Assembly (NCBI GenBank): GCA_963920525.1
Contig: OY986437.1
Span: 112,646,715 to 112,710,714 of the forward strand
DNA length: 64,000 nt
Direction of reading: 5' to 3'
Origin: Dichetophora obliterata
Lineage: Eukaryota; Arthropoda; Insecta; Diptera; Sciomyzidae
Position numbers and translations under genes: made by a program. Each line of letters opens with the position of its first letter. The first letter of the stretch is position 1. The notes beneath the pieces were generated by a model. The model saw only the letters and a program-made list of their open reading frames with translations, was not told the origin of the DNA and made no database searches. Shown piece after piece: positions 10,636 to 21,380 of the stretch.

Positions 10636-12760
10636 TCACACCTGATGGCTTCAAGGTCAGGTGTGACGCACCACATCATGACCTCCCGACAAACTGAAGG
10701 CGGCATAGGCAGAGTTCCAATTTTTAATAGAAAATAGTATCTGCAAGCCTTCAGATACAACTGTACGAGTCCGGTTCACATGGTGAAGAAGAAAAACGGG
10801 TCGTGGCGACTATGCGGGAATTACAGGGCACTCAAAGAGAAAACCTTGCCCGACCGATACCCGAATCCATACATACAGGATTTCACGCATATCCTGCATA
10901 ACAAGACCATTTTTTGACGATCGATTCGCAACGAGCTTACCACCAAATGCCGGTCGAGACGAAGAACGTTCCGAAAACGCCTTTCGGACTGTATCAATTC
11001 AAGTTTATGACGTTTGGGCTTCGAAACGCTGCTCAAACCTTTCAGAGACACATCAACAAGGTATTGCTTTCTGAACCAGACTATGCATTTGTTTACATAG
11101 ATGCTATTTGTATAGCTTCACGCGACAAGAAGCAGCACCCACCTTCGAAGAGTTTTTCAGCTCCTGCGTGAGAACGGACTCGCAATAAATGTCGCTAAAT
11201 GTGAGCTTGGTATAACTGAAATAAAGTTTCTCGGGCACACTATCAACAAAAACGGCATCAAGCCAGCGACGGACAAAGTTAAGGCTATAGCAGAATACAG
11301 CCGTCCCGCGACAGCTCGCGACCTCAAACGTTTTCTGGGCATGGTAAACTTTTATAGACGATTTATGCAATTTGGCAGCAACCCAAGCGATCTTGCAGAG
11401 CACGATCGTGGGTAATAAAAAGAACGATCCAACCCCTTTTAAATGGTCAACGCCTACAATAACCGCTTTCGAAAGTTGTAAGACACAGCTGGCAAACGCA
11501 ACGCTGTTGTTTCATCTAGCACCTAACGCCGAATTATCCCTCGCTGTAGACGCTTCAGATTTTGCGGTAGGTGCTACAACCTTTTGGGTTTTATTCAAAA
11601 AATTTGACTGAAGCACAGAAGAAATATAGTACATACGACAGGGAGCTGCTTGCAATAATTTCAAGCGATGAAATATTTTAAGCATATGGTAAAAGGCCGA
11701 GCTTTCGTCATTTTAACCGATCATAAGCCGATCACGTTTGCTTTTAAACAGAACCAAGATAAAGCATCGCCGCGACAAGCGAGACGGTTGGATTTTATCG
11801 GTCAGTTCTTATAACAGACATACGGCATTTGCCCGGCAGGGAAAACGAAGTAGCAGATGCATTGCCCTGTTTGTGTCAGATCACAAAAGCCATACATCGA
11901 TTTCAAAAAGCTGGCTCTAGAACAGAAAAAAGACGTCCAATTTGAGCGACTGATTTACGCAGCTATTCCATCGTCCTTAGTTTTAAAGGAAATTAAGTTA
12001 TCAAAGACAATCGCTATTGCCTAACCATCATCGATCGTAAACGCGTTGGCCAGAAGCTATACCAATGCCGGACATGACGGCGGAGACCGTCGCACGAAAC
12101 CTACTATCAGGCTGGATTGCTTAGTTTGGGGAAGCTCTTCTAATTTCGACCGATCTAGGGCGTCAATTTGAGTCTGATTTATCTTACCATCCCCAATATA
12201 ACGGAATGATAGAGAGGTGGCACCGAACATTAAAAGCGGCAATCATGTGCAATGACAGTGACGACTGTTGCTGAATGCTACCACTAATCCTTCTGGGACT
12301 CCGTTCATCGATTTAAAAAGATATTGCGGCATCGCCAGCTGAGTTTGTTTAGGGTACCCCCTTAAAATAGCCAGGTGAGTTCCTGTGTCCGTCTTTACAG
12401 AAACCTAACGAGACGGATTTCATAAAGGAGTTGAGACCGATGATGTGTAAGAACGCACCTACGCAGGCAAGTCATCATGACAATCCTCGAATTTTCGTGC
12501 AGAGTGGCCTGAGGGATTGCACGCATGTTTTTGTTCGAGTCAATAAAGTACAACGCCTTCTACAGCCTCGCTACGATGGTCCATTTAAGGTGCTAGAGAG
12601 TGCAGACAAGTCTTTTTCCATCGACATGAGGGGGAAACAACAAAAATTTAAATTGACAAACTAAAAGCAGCATTCTTACCGAAGTTCGACGACGAGTCGA
12701 CGCATCCTTACACTCAGCAGTCCACAGATACTGCCGTGGCAACTTATTCCAACACTACAA
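10636..12760 (+). pseudogene. pol: CsRn1/Kabuki-like Ty3/gypsy pol relic
   Basis: Starts with GVTHHIMTS, the hallmark pre-RT block of CsRn1-type elements. It continues with VKKKNGSWRLCGNYRALKEK, LPDRYPNPYIQDF, an RT core in shifted frames (YQFKFMTFGLRNAAQTFQRH), FLGMVNFYRRFM and ILTDHKPITFAF. Integrase remains include YHPQYNGMIERWHR with the catalytic Glu, and the typical C-terminus RYDGPFKVLESADKSFSI. Frame shifts and stops are frequent. The long pol plus its own LTR at 13,783 identify the lineage. It lies inside errantivirus E2. Confidence 0.75.
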
Positions 12761-12954
12761 AGGGCAACCGGGCAAAATCAAAGCACACGACAACCTTGCC
12801 AGAAAACGGTGCGAAACGTTCCAGCGCACCGTTGAACACAGCGGGACAAAGCCTTATTAAGCCTCAATCGTATCGAGATCAATCGAGACGCACTCCTAAC
12901 ACTCGCAGTTCCTGAGTTCAACATCACAAACGTGGCACGCTCTAAGCCACAAAA

Positions 12955-13711
12955 TACCAAAAAGACCGTGGCTTTTTACGGGATCAAGGTATGGTGGATA
13001 TGCGATGCTAAAAATTCATATCTTCTTCATGGCCAAATATATACTGGCAAACAAGACAGTGGTCGCGAAATCGGTGTAGGCGAGAGAGTAGTCAGAGATT
13101 TGGTTGGGCCATACCACAATAGCGGACGTAATATCACCATGGATAATTTTTTTACGACGCTGCCACTGGCAAAGCAGCTGATATCCGTCAAACTTAGCAT
13201 TGTTGGAACACTGCGGCGAAACAAAGCCTATATACCAACAGAAATGAAAGACGATAAGATTTGGACCGTTGGGACAAGCAAATTTGATTTCCACGAGAAG
13301 GTGACTATGGTTTCATACAAACAGAGGAAAACAAATTCCGTAATATTGTTGTCGACTCTGCATGATGATGCAACTGTAGAAGAAAACGGCAAACCATAAA
13401 TCATCAATTTTTATAACAAAACGAAAGGTGGCGTGGATGTTATGGACCAGACGCTTCGGGAGTATACCACACAGAGACACACAAAAAGGTGGCCTTTGTC
13501 GTTTTTGTACAATATGCTCGATGTTAGTGCTTTCGCGGCATACATTATATTTTATGATAATAACAGAACTGTTCCATATCAAACAACACGGAGAAAACGC
13601 TTTTTGCATAAACTTGCTGGAGATGTGTGTGCGCCAATAATAAAAAAAAGAATAGCTAATCGCCAAGTAACGCGCCATTTTTCCACCAAATCAGGAATTG
13701 AGGCTTTTTGA
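12955..13711 (+). pseudogene. Second piggyBac-like transposase relic
   Basis: YGIKVWWICDAKN marks the region just after the first catalytic Asp, which is itself missing. TMDNFFTT and GGVDVMDQ carry the second and third Asp. A TAA at about 13,397 replaces the expected Glu codon before the IINFYNKTKGGVD block. The C-terminal Cys-rich domain is absent. It is diverged from the copy at 3.7-4.8 kb, so it is a separate lineage. It sits in the 3' untranslated part of the CsRn1-like element, just before its LTR. Confidence 0.85.
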
Positions 13712-13769
13712 GAGCTTTTTTTTGTGATTTTTTCCAACCCGACGAGGGACATCATGATAAATTAAGCGC

Positions 13770-13782
13770 TAGGGGGGAGTAT
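13770..13782 (+). promoter_or_regulatory. Polypurine tract before LTR copy A
   Basis: Purine-rich AGGGGGGAG followed by TAT lies directly upstream of the LTR start TGTGGCGG, the position of a plus-strand priming tract. Confidence 0.55.
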
Positions 13783-14756
13783 TGTGGCGGAACTTTCAGT
13801 TCCGTCCCGCCACTGGGTTTTGCTCTTCAAGCTTTTGGCGACACTTTATCGCAACATTAATTCTAGATATCCACTCTTTGTTTCTAGCAACTTAGTTTTC
13901 CACACAAGTGACAAATTAAGCAAATTCCTTAAATGACTAACGATCATTTAATACGTTTATGTAGTGCACACATGCTAACGTGGTGACACACCGATGTTCC
14001 GTCCGTCTGAAAAACTTTATACTTTCGATCGTCACTTTGACGCTAAGCTATACATTGACGAATTGTATAGCGACGGTCAGGAAGCGTTTATTTTACAACA
14101 ACAAGCATTGTTTGTATGCCTTGCGCTAGCTGCCTGTGTGTTGGCGTAGCTAACCAACACCCAGGCAAGCGCGAGTTACGTATAAAAGCCCACCAAGCCC
14201 TAAAGTTCAGCTGCCTACTAAATCTACCACTAATTCAAAATTTTAAGTACAATTATAATTATGTAACTGTTGAGCTAATATATTAATTTTCAATGTAGCT
14301 CAGCAAATAAAACAATTATTTAATTATTGGCCAACAATAAGAAACTGCTGAGTTACTACATTTAAATAATTCAATGACTTCTGTTTTTCAAGGTAACTCA
14401 GCAATCTAAAGCTGTAGGGTAATTTTAAGTATCATTAAGAAATCAATCAATAAAGTAACTTTAAACCAAAAGGACGCTTTATCTCTTGATTCATTTCTCG
14501 CGCAGCCAGTGTTAGCTGGATAATGCTTCGTCAGCATTTTGTTAGCTTAACGTTTCTCGCTTCGTTATTATTAGTTAGTTAATAGTTTATATTATTGTTA
14601 CTTAGTTATTATAAATGCTGATTTTTTGTGGATACAAAAATAATAATAAAAAACATGAGCAAAGGGTGGATCGTGGTTATCGCTATGTGGTGCGCTGCAG
14701 GGCTATTCTTTTTGCTGCAGCGTATATTTAATATACTGTGGTATGTCCATGCTGCC
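13783..14756 (+). repeat. CsRn1-like LTR, copy A (left part; interrupted)
   Basis: Starts TGTGGCGGAACTT. Shares its first 100 bp with 10,538 and, more loosely, with copies D (25,588) and the solo LTR (27,912). A palindromic TGTTGG-N2-TAGCTA-N-CCAACA block lies at 14,139. A TATAAAAG box at 14,180 is followed by a Pol II-like leader and an AATAAAG-type signal at about 14,450. A second TATA-like box (about 14,608) precedes a short ORF. Compared with the 698-bp solo LTR it holds several hundred extra bases of unknown origin between the two TATA boxes. It is split at 14,757 by the mdg3-type element and may continue at 19,901. Confidence 0.6.
14655..14756 (+). CDS. LTR micropeptide ORF, copy A (interrupted by transposon)
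   Basis: 34 codons from ATG to the insertion point. Across the inserted element it would end after four more codons at 19,913-19,915 (TAG). It has a short N-terminus, a hydrophobic segment (IVVIAMWCAAGLFFLL) and LQRIFNILW, the last matching the conserved core seen in copies D and solo (LQ-x-IFNALWW). The Trp-rich tail is damaged by small deletions. Function unknown; read as a decayed copy of an LTR-encoded membrane micropeptide. ATG lies about 45 nt after a TATA-like box. Confidence 0.5.
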
Positions 14757-14963
14757 TGTGGCAGTATTGTAGTTTAGTACTATTGTAGTGTAAGATTTCA
14801 TGTGTTGGAATGCAACCGTGGTAAAATGCTTGTGAAGCTGCGTCATTTCCAACACATGAACTGAAAAGAGAATGAGCTGTGCTCAGTCTTCTTTCGGCTT
14901 TGATTGCGAACGCATTGAAAATAAATAAAGCATAATTAAAAACTGAAAACTTGGCCTACTAAA
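14757..14963 (+). repeat. 5' LTR (207 bp) of the mdg3-type element
   Basis: Begins TGTGGCAG and ends CTACTAAA by the target-duplication criterion, so it lacks the usual CA end. It contains a perfect 14-bp inverted repeat (TTCATGTGTTGGAA at 14,797-14,810 and its complement at 14,847-14,860) with a 36-nt loop. An AATAAATAAAG polyadenylation-like signal lies near the end. Very short for an LTR. Confidence 0.93.
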
Positions 14964-14966
14964 GCT

Positions 14967-14979
14967 TCAGAAGTGGGAT
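14967..14979 (+). other. Primer-binding site, tRNA-Leu type
   Basis: TCAGAAGTGGGAT is complementary to the 3' part of a fly tRNA-Leu just inside the CCA end. It starts 3 nt after the LTR and lacks the usual TGG, an arrangement I associate with mdg3/micropia-type elements. Confidence 0.65.
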
Positions 14980-15003
14980 GTAAAGAAAACGTGAAAACAT
15001 AAA

Positions 15004-18000
15004 ATGAGTGAAGGAAAAGAACTAAACCAATATTCGTTGAACGAATTGAAACAATATTTAAAAAAAAATAACCTTAAAACGAGTGGCACGAAAAACGAAA
15101 TAATTGTGCGGTTAATGCAAATGCCAGAAAATGTACGCGAAGGTATTAAAAAATCATATTTTGAAATAATTGACGATGAACAAAAATGTGACGCTGACGT
15201 CAACAAAATGTCGGCGGCCGGGAAAAAAGACGTTGAAAAGCAGCACACAGACACAAAAAATACCGACGCACATATCGAAAGCATCGACAAAAAAGCCGTT
15301 GAAAAGCAGCAGATAGAAACACAAGATCTTAATGCGTACTTTGAAAACGGCATGTTTGACGAGCGGATGAGTGACAGCAAACAAACTGGGAAAAAACTGA
15401 GTGTTAATGATGAGTGTGACAATGAGCGAAATAAGGAGAAAAATCCAAATGCAAAACTAATGAGCGACGGCGAGCAGATGGTTGATGATGAAGGAGAAAA
15501 CCATGAACTACATACAGAAGAAAGGGATAGCGAGAGTCACTTCGAAAATAATGCCGAAGAGAGCGACATGGAAAAAACCAACGAAAGCAGTGAAGCAGAC
15601 AATTGTATAAAAATGACTGGAGGTGCCAACATTAAAGGAAAAAATAGAAATGACAGTTTGGGAAATGAACGTGCAAATGAAATTTGGCTAATGGAACGTG
15701 AGATTGGAATATTGAAACGAGAATTGCAGTTAAAGGAAAAAGAACAAGAGCTGCTACAAAGAGAGAATGATATGTTAAAGCGTGAGAAAAACATTGAAGG
15801 TAAAAAGCAAAGTATTAAAGTGGATTTTGGAGCAAATTTTGGTTTTGCGAAAGAGTTGGTTGCTGAATTTCACGGTGCTGAGAGCAATTTTCTTCATTGG
15901 AAGCTCCAGTTAAAAAATGCTCAGGTTGTTTACAATTTAGATGAACATAATATGAAAGCAGTGATGGCTGCAAAATTAAGAGGAAGAGCTTTAAAGTGGT
16001 TTCAGTCTCGAATTGATCTATTGAGTGTTCCATGTGACAAGCTATTGACTGAAATGGAAATATTTTTTGAAGATCATACAAGTCGATTGACATTTAAACG
16101 AGAGTTTGAGAATAGAAAGTGGAGGGTAAACGAGATCTTTCAAGAATATTTGTATGACAAAACTATCATGGCTAATAAGTTAGCAATTGATGAACAAGAT
16201 TTAGTCGAATATTTGGTCGAGGGCATACCCGATGAAATGTTACGCTCCCAAGCTCGAATGCAGAGATTTAAGGACTCGACAGAAATGCTACAAGCTTTTA
16301 AAAAAATTAGTCTAAGGAGAGGCAATGCAGCAGAAATTGTCAATCATCAGGTGTCATCGACAGAGGGGAAACCGAGGACTACAGGATCGGATAAAAGATG
16401 CTTCAACTGTAATTCCATTGGACATATGGCGAATGAGTGTCGTAAACCAAAGAGGGAACTTGGTGCATGTCATGTGTGTGCAGAGTTTGGACATCTTGCA
16501 GCTGCATGTCCCAAGCGTCGTGTACGTTCGGTTAATCAAATTATTGAGGATGGAGCTAATGAGTATGTAAGGAATTTATTGTATACTATTAATTGTGAAA
16601 GTATTGGTGTAAGTTATAATATTTCTTTAGGAAGCCTAATTGATACAGGGAGTTCAGTCAGTTTGATATGCCACAAGTTCGTGCCTGATGTATTAATAAA
16701 TAAAAATAATGAAGTTTTATGTAAAAAATACTTTGGAATAAATAAAAGTCAACTTACAATAATTGGTGAAGTAAAAGTAAAAATTTTATATGAAAACAAA
16801 AATATTGAAATGAATTTATGTGTCGTTCCAAATGAAACAATGAATTATTCAGTATTACTAGGTACGAATTTTTTAAAGAAAGCTCAATTGCAGTTAAAAT
16901 TGAAAGATTGTTTAAATGAATTTAAAGTAAATAATGATAATGTAGAAAATGAGTGGATAGACTTGATGTCGATTGAAATACAAAATGATGAGTGTAATGT
17001 ATATATTAATAATAATGAGTTGACTCCTTATATGAAAGAAAAATTTCGAATTTTTTTTAAAAAAAAATATTTGTACTGTGATCGTCCTGATGAACCCGAA
17101 ACAAAATGTGACATGAAATTAATATTGAATAATGAGAAGCCCTTCTATTGTTCTCCTCGTAGACTGTCTTATTATGAGAAAGAAAAAGTACAAGAAATTT
17201 TAGACGAGCTAATGGACAAAAAAGTTATTAGGCATAGTAGTTCTGAGTATGCATCCCCGATTGTATTGGTAAAAAAAAAGACAGGCGACATCCGATTGTG
17301 CGTGGATTATAGGGTATTAAATAAAGTAACACACAAAGATAATTATCCTTTACCTCTTATAAAGGACATGATTGACAAATTAGCGAATAAGAAAATATTC
17401 TCTCTACTTGACCTCAAAAGTGCTTTTTATCATGTTAAAATGAGTGAAGAGTCAGTTAAATACACATCGTTCGTGACTCCGATGGGGCAATACGAATTTT
17501 TAAAGATGCCATTTGGATTACGAAATGCGCCGTCAACCTTTCAGAGGTTTATTAATAAAGTTTTTGATAGTTTGGTCCGACAGGGAAAAGTAGCGATATA
17601 CTTGGATGATATGATGATAGCAACTGAATCAGAAGAAGAACATTTTAAAATTTTGGGAGAAGTGTTTGACATACTAGTAAAAAACAAATTGGAGTTGCGA
17701 ATTGATAAATGTAAATTTATGGAATCGGAATTGTGCTATTTAGGATATAGAGTGTCAAAAGATGGTATTCAGCCTGATGATAAGAACATTAAAGCGGTGT
17801 TAGATTTTCCAATTCCTCAAAGTGTTAAGGGTGTGCAGGGTTTTTTGGGCTTGTGCTCCTATTTCAGGAGATTCGTTAAAGATTTTTCGCTTAAGGCACA
17901 GCCACTTTATAAACTAGTACGAAAGAATGTACCATTTAAATTTGGAGAAGAAGAAATTAAATGTTTTGAAGAATTAAAAAGAACGTTAGTTGAGGCCCCG

Positions 18001-19656
18001 GTAATGGCAATTTATGACCCTCAAAGGGAAACTGAGCTTCATTGCGACGCTAGTTCAATTGGTTTTGGAGCTATTCTTTTGCAAAAAGGAAACTACGGAT
18101 ATTTTCATCCCGTGTTTTATTTTTCGAAACAAGCAACCGATGCAGAGTCTAGGTATCACAGTTTCGAGCTAGAAACCCTAGCTATCATTTATGCGTTACG
18201 TAGATTTAAAATTTATTTGCAAGGAAGACATTTTAAAATCCTTACAGATTGTAGTTCGTTGACTTTGACGTTAAACAAAAGAGAGATCAATGCAAGGATA
18301 GCGCGATGGGCTTTAGATTTAGAAGAATATGATTATACGATAGTACATAGGGAAGGGTCCAGAATGCAACACGTCGATGCGCTAAGTAGGGTATCAAGTG
18401 TTTTGGTATTGGTTGGTAATACATTTGAACAAAATTTATCAATTAGTCAGAGCAAAGATGAAACGATAGAAAAGTTAAAAAGGGATTTAGAAGAAAAGGA
18501 AAGTCAATCATTTGAAATGAGAAATGGGTTAGTATATAAAAAACATGGTAATAAAGTTTTGTTTTATGTACCAAAAATGATGGAAGATAATGTTTTACGG
18601 CTATACCATGATGAAATGGGCCATAGGGGAAGAGATAAGGTTTTAGAGGCGGTAACAAAAACGTATTGGTTTCCGAAAATGAAAGAAAAAGTGGTACAAC
18701 ATATAGGCAATTGTTTGAAGTGCATCGTGTTTTCGTCAAAATCTGGAAGACATGAGGGCATGTTACACAGTATCCCGAAGGGAGATGTCCCGTTTAAGAC
18801 TATTCATATTGACCATTTCGGTCCGGTAAAATTAAAGATGGCTCAAAAAAAATATGTGTTTTTAATAATTGACGCATTTACGAAGTTTACTAGACTGTAT
18901 GCAGTTAGGTCAACAGATACTAAAGAAGCGATAAGTTGTTTAAAAAATTACTTTAACACTTACAGTCGTCCAGAAGTGCTAGTGTCTGATCGAGGAAGTG
19001 CTTTTACGTCTGACGACTTCAAAGAATTTTTGATTGACAAAAATGTACAACACATTAAGATCGCGACTGGGTCACCACAAGCGAATGGACAAGTAGAGAG
19101 AGTAAACAGGTGTCTTGGACCAATGATCGCTAAAAGTACCAATGCGGGCACTCAGTTTTCACTGGATAAAGTTCTGCCAGAGTTAGAATTCGCACTGAAT
19201 AATACTATTAATCGTAGTACAGGCAAGGCCCCCTCCGAACTTTTATTTGGGTTAAGGCAGAGAGGAATAATTGTAGATTTTTTGAAAGAACGTTTAGCAG
19301 AGCTAACTGATGCAGCGGAGAGAGTTGACATAGGACAACTAAGAACTTCAGCAAGTAAAAATATTGCAAAATGCCAAAAACAAAATGAGTTGACAAAAAA
19401 TAGTAGTCGTACAGAAAGATCATTTAATATAGGTGATTACGTTATGGTAAAGAATTTTGTTAGCACACCAAGAGTTAGTAAAAAGTTATTACCGAAATAT
19501 AAGGGGCCGTATAAAGTAAAGAAAATACTGCCAAATGATAGATACGTTGTAACGGACGTGGATGGATTTCAATTAACTCAGATTCCTTACGAGGGGACAT
19601 GGGAAGTGGCAAATATGAAACCCTGGATACAGGACGCGGATTTAAATAAGTCATAA
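15004..19656 (+). CDS. gag-pol: Gag-Pol polyprotein, 1,550 codons, intact
   Basis: One uninterrupted ORF from ATG to TAA with gag and pol fused. Domains: a SAP-like motif (about residues 10-40, SLNELKQYL...LKTSGTKNEII), a long charged linker, a coiled coil (about 228-268), capsid (about 276-436) and two CCHC zinc knuckles (C466-C479 and C489-C502). Then come protease D547-T-G-S-S, RT with Y866-L-D-D869, RNase H (Asp1015) and integrase with an HHCC finger and D1270-D1329-E1365 (DD35E). All catalytic residues are present. Together they would package, reverse-transcribe and integrate the element. Fusion of gag and pol without frameshift means another way must set the Gag:Pol ratio. A C-terminal GPY/F-like block (LPKYKGPYKVKKIL) is present. 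Confidence 0.95.
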   Translation: MSEGKELNQYSLNELKQYLKKNNLKTSGTKNEIIVRLMQMPENVREGIKKSYFEIIDDEQKCDADVNKMSAAGKKDVEKQHTDTKNTDAHIESIDKKAVEKQQIETQDLNAYFENGMFDERMSDSKQTGKKLSVNDECDNERNKEKNPNAKLMSDGEQMVDDEGENHELHTEERDSESHFENNAEESDMEKTNESSEADNCIKMTGGANIKGKNRNDSLGNERANEIWLMEREIGILKRELQLKEKEQELLQRENDMLKREKNIEGKKQSIKVDFGANFGFAKELVAEFHGAESNFLHWKLQLKNAQVVYNLDEHNMKAVMAAKLRGRALKWFQSRIDLLSVPCDKLLTEMEIFFEDHTSRLTFKREFENRKWRVNEIFQEYLYDKTIMANKLAIDEQDLVEYLVEGIPDEMLRSQARMQRFKDSTEMLQAFKKISLRRGNAAEIVNHQVSSTEGKPRTTGSDKRCFNCNSIGHMANECRKPKRELGACHVCAEFGHLAAACPKRRVRSVNQIIEDGANEYVRNLLYTINCESIGVSYNISLGSLIDTGSSVSLICHKFVPDVLINKNNEVLCKKYFGINKSQLTIIGEVKVKILYENKNIEMNLCVVPNETMNYSVLLGTNFLKKAQLQLKLKDCLNEFKVNNDNVENEWIDLMSIEIQNDECNVYINNNELTPYMKEKFRIFFKKKYLYCDRPDEPETKCDMKLILNNEKPFYCSPRRLSYYEKEKVQEILDELMDKKVIRHSSSEYASPIVLVKKKTGDIRLCVDYRVLNKVTHKDNYPLPLIKDMIDKLANKKIFSLLDLKSAFYHVKMSEESVKYTSFVTPMGQYEFLKMPFGLRNAPSTFQRFINKVFDSLVRQGKVAIYLDDMMIATESEEEHFKILGEVFDILVKNKLELRIDKCKFMESELCYLGYRVSKDGIQPDDKNIKAVLDFPIPQSVKGVQGFLGLCSYFRRFVKDFSLKAQPLYKLVRKNVPFKFGEEEIKCFEELKRTLVEAPVMAIYDPQRETELHCDASSIGFGAILLQKGNYGYFHPVFYFSKQATDAESRYHSFELETLAIIYALRRFKIYLQGRHFKILTDCSSLTLTLNKREINARIARWALDLEEYDYTIVHREGSRMQHVDALSRVSSVLVLVGNTFEQNLSISQSKDETIEKLKRDLEEKESQSFEMRNGLVYKKHGNKVLFYVPKMMEDNVLRLYHDEMGHRGRDKVLEAVTKTYWFPKMKEKVVQHIGNCLKCIVFSSKSGRHEGMLHSIPKGDVPFKTIHIDHFGPVKLKMAQKKYVFLIIDAFTKFTRLYAVRSTDTKEAISCLKNYFNTYSRPEVLVSDRGSAFTSDDFKEFLIDKNVQHIKIATGSPQANGQVERVNRCLGPMIAKSTNAGTQFSLDKVLPELEFALNNTINRSTGKAPSELLFGLRQRGIIVDFLKERLAELTDAAERVDIGQLRTSASKNIAKCQKQNELTKNSSRTERSFNIGDYVMVKNFVSTPRVSKKLLPKYKGPYKVKKILPNDRYVVTDVDGFQLTQIPYEGTWEVANMKPWIQDADLNKS

Positions 19657-19688
19657 ATCGGGACGATTTCATGTCAGGATGGCCGAAC

Positions 19689-19895
19689 TGTGGCAGTATT
19701 GTAGTTTAGTACTATTGTAGTGTAAGATTTCATGTGTTGGAATGCAACCGTGGTAAAATGCTTGTGAAGCTGCGTCATTTCCAACACATGAACTGAAAAC
19801 AGAATGAGCTGTGCTCAGTCTTCTTTCGGCTTTGATTGCGAACGCATTGAAAATAAATAAAGCATAATTAAGAACTGAAAACTTGGCCTACTAAA
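19689..19895 (+). repeat. 3' LTR (207 bp) of the mdg3-type element
   Basis: Identical to the 5' LTR except for G/C and A/G single-base differences near positions 110 and 185 of the LTR. The Gag-Pol stop lies 32 bp upstream. Confidence 0.93.
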
Positions 19896-20560
19896 CTGCC
19901 TTAATTTTCAGTTAGTAATAACGGTGCGAAACGTTCGGTTGCTTCTAAAATAGTCGCGAAATACTGTAAGGAACACAATTTTTACCAATTCTATCCCCAC
20001 ATGTTCTATTTAGTTTTCGTTTCTTTTCAGTTTGTCTACTGGGTCAGGCACCCGTGAAAATCAACTCAGTTGGCCCTGTTGAAATCAATGCTCAACAGCA
20101 CCAACACTAACCTATGGGTAACCACTCAGGTAACCAACACCGCGCGAGTTACGTTCACACTACACCAACAACAACATGCGCCGCAAGAAGTCAAGTACAC
20201 CTGAATTGCAACATAATATGTCGCAATGAAATGCAAAATTAACAAATATTAATTTCAGTCTAAAAATCCAGAAAAATAAAAATATTGCTTACACACACAT
20301 TTATTAGTCTAAGTATAAAAAACAGAATAACTAAAAGTAAAATATTGCAAATAAACAAATATTGCTTACACACACATTAGTAGCTAATTCCAATAAACAG
20401 AATAATCCAAATAAAATATGAACAAATAAAATATTGATGACATGTGCATTTATTTTAAGTCAATTTTGTATATTAGTTTAAGTAGCAATTAAGAAACTTC
20501 AGAAATAAACTGATTGTTAAACATTAAAGTGGTGTTTTTTTAAACGCTCTACCTACGGTA
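19896..20560 (+). other. Continuation of the LTR A region, with a direct repeat
   Basis: Begins with the second CTGCC target copy and the end of the short ORF (TAG at 19,913). A block at about 20,130 (GTAACCAACACCGCGCGAG) resembles 14,150-14,172 of copy A. Between about 20,280 and 20,410 a unit starting AAATATTGCTTACACACACA and reaching ACAGAATAA occurs twice. No coding sequence seen. The end of the LTR could not be placed. Confidence 0.4.
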
Positions 20561-21380
20561 CGACATAATTCGCGCGCCTTGGAGGCCATGCAACAAATTG
20601 CAGCCACAACACAACGCGACGGATAAAGATTTAGAATAAATATTGCATAGCAATGATAAATAATTAAGAAATATTTCGTAGCAACTATGCTACAAATAAC
20701 TGAAATGAAATAAAATAAGTTTAACTAGTTTTAAGTTCCATATATTTATAAGAAAACAAATATAAATATATTGAATATGCATATTGGTGAAATCCAAATA
20801 ATTGTAGTATCAATTATTGAATTAATGGGCCGGTGGCTTGACATCGTGAGAACGGGAATCTACGATATTAATCATAGCTGTTGCTAGCCGTGGTCTAATA
20901 TAAAAAAATAAATATTTCAAGTAGCCTAAATAAATAATCAAATAACTATTGCAACAATAAAGAATACTTAACCTTGTCTATTTGGGGTAGGGCCATAAAA
21001 GGATTTTACTCCATACGCGAGAAGAGGCGTGATAGGGTCCTGCGTAGAATACGCACCAACCTGAATCACCATAACAGATCGGCTTTTCCGTAAAAGCAAA
21101 TATAGTAACGTATTGTCCAGCTGCTGGTCCACTCAAATGACCAGCATACGTGACTTTTTAACGTTTTGTCAGTTGGCCGTTTTTCAGCGCATCGTTCCCA
21201 CGCAAGCGTCAAATGCGTAGTTGACACTTTTCGTGAGAACAATGCAGCTGCAGTATTTAATAAAACATTATTTATGTATGTATGTATGTTTAAGTTAGCT
21301 ATAAGATGTTTTGAAAAGTAAAGATCAGTTTAAGAACAACTCACAAACTAAACGGTTTGTTTTATTGAATTAATATAACT
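20561..21380 (+). repeat. Probable 5' LTR region of errantivirus E3 (left limit unknown)
   Basis: The stretch ends TTAATATAACT directly at a primer-binding site, as errantivirus LTRs do. A (TGTA)n-like run lies at about 21,270. I did not find the matching inverted start AGTTATAT, so the 5' limit is uncertain and part of this span may belong to something older. Confidence 0.45.

Larger units (their letters stand above)
14757..19895 (+). mobile_element. Intact mdg3/micropia-type LTR retrotransposon
   Basis: Two 207-bp LTRs (14,757-14,963; 19,689-19,895) differ at only two positions. The element is flanked by the 5-bp duplication CTGCC (14,752-14,756; 19,896-19,900). A primer site, one long Gag-Pol ORF and both LTRs are complete, so this is a young and possibly active copy. 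No clear polypurine tract precedes the 3' LTR. It landed inside the short ORF of LTR copy A. Confidence 0.95.

Noticed and set aside
13313..13678. Minus-strand 121-codon ORF
   Set aside because: Opposite the second piggyBac relic; no motif of its own.
15154..15794. Minus-strand frames opposite the start of Gag-Pol
   Set aside because: Shadows of the charged, low-complexity linker of the 1,550-codon ORF.
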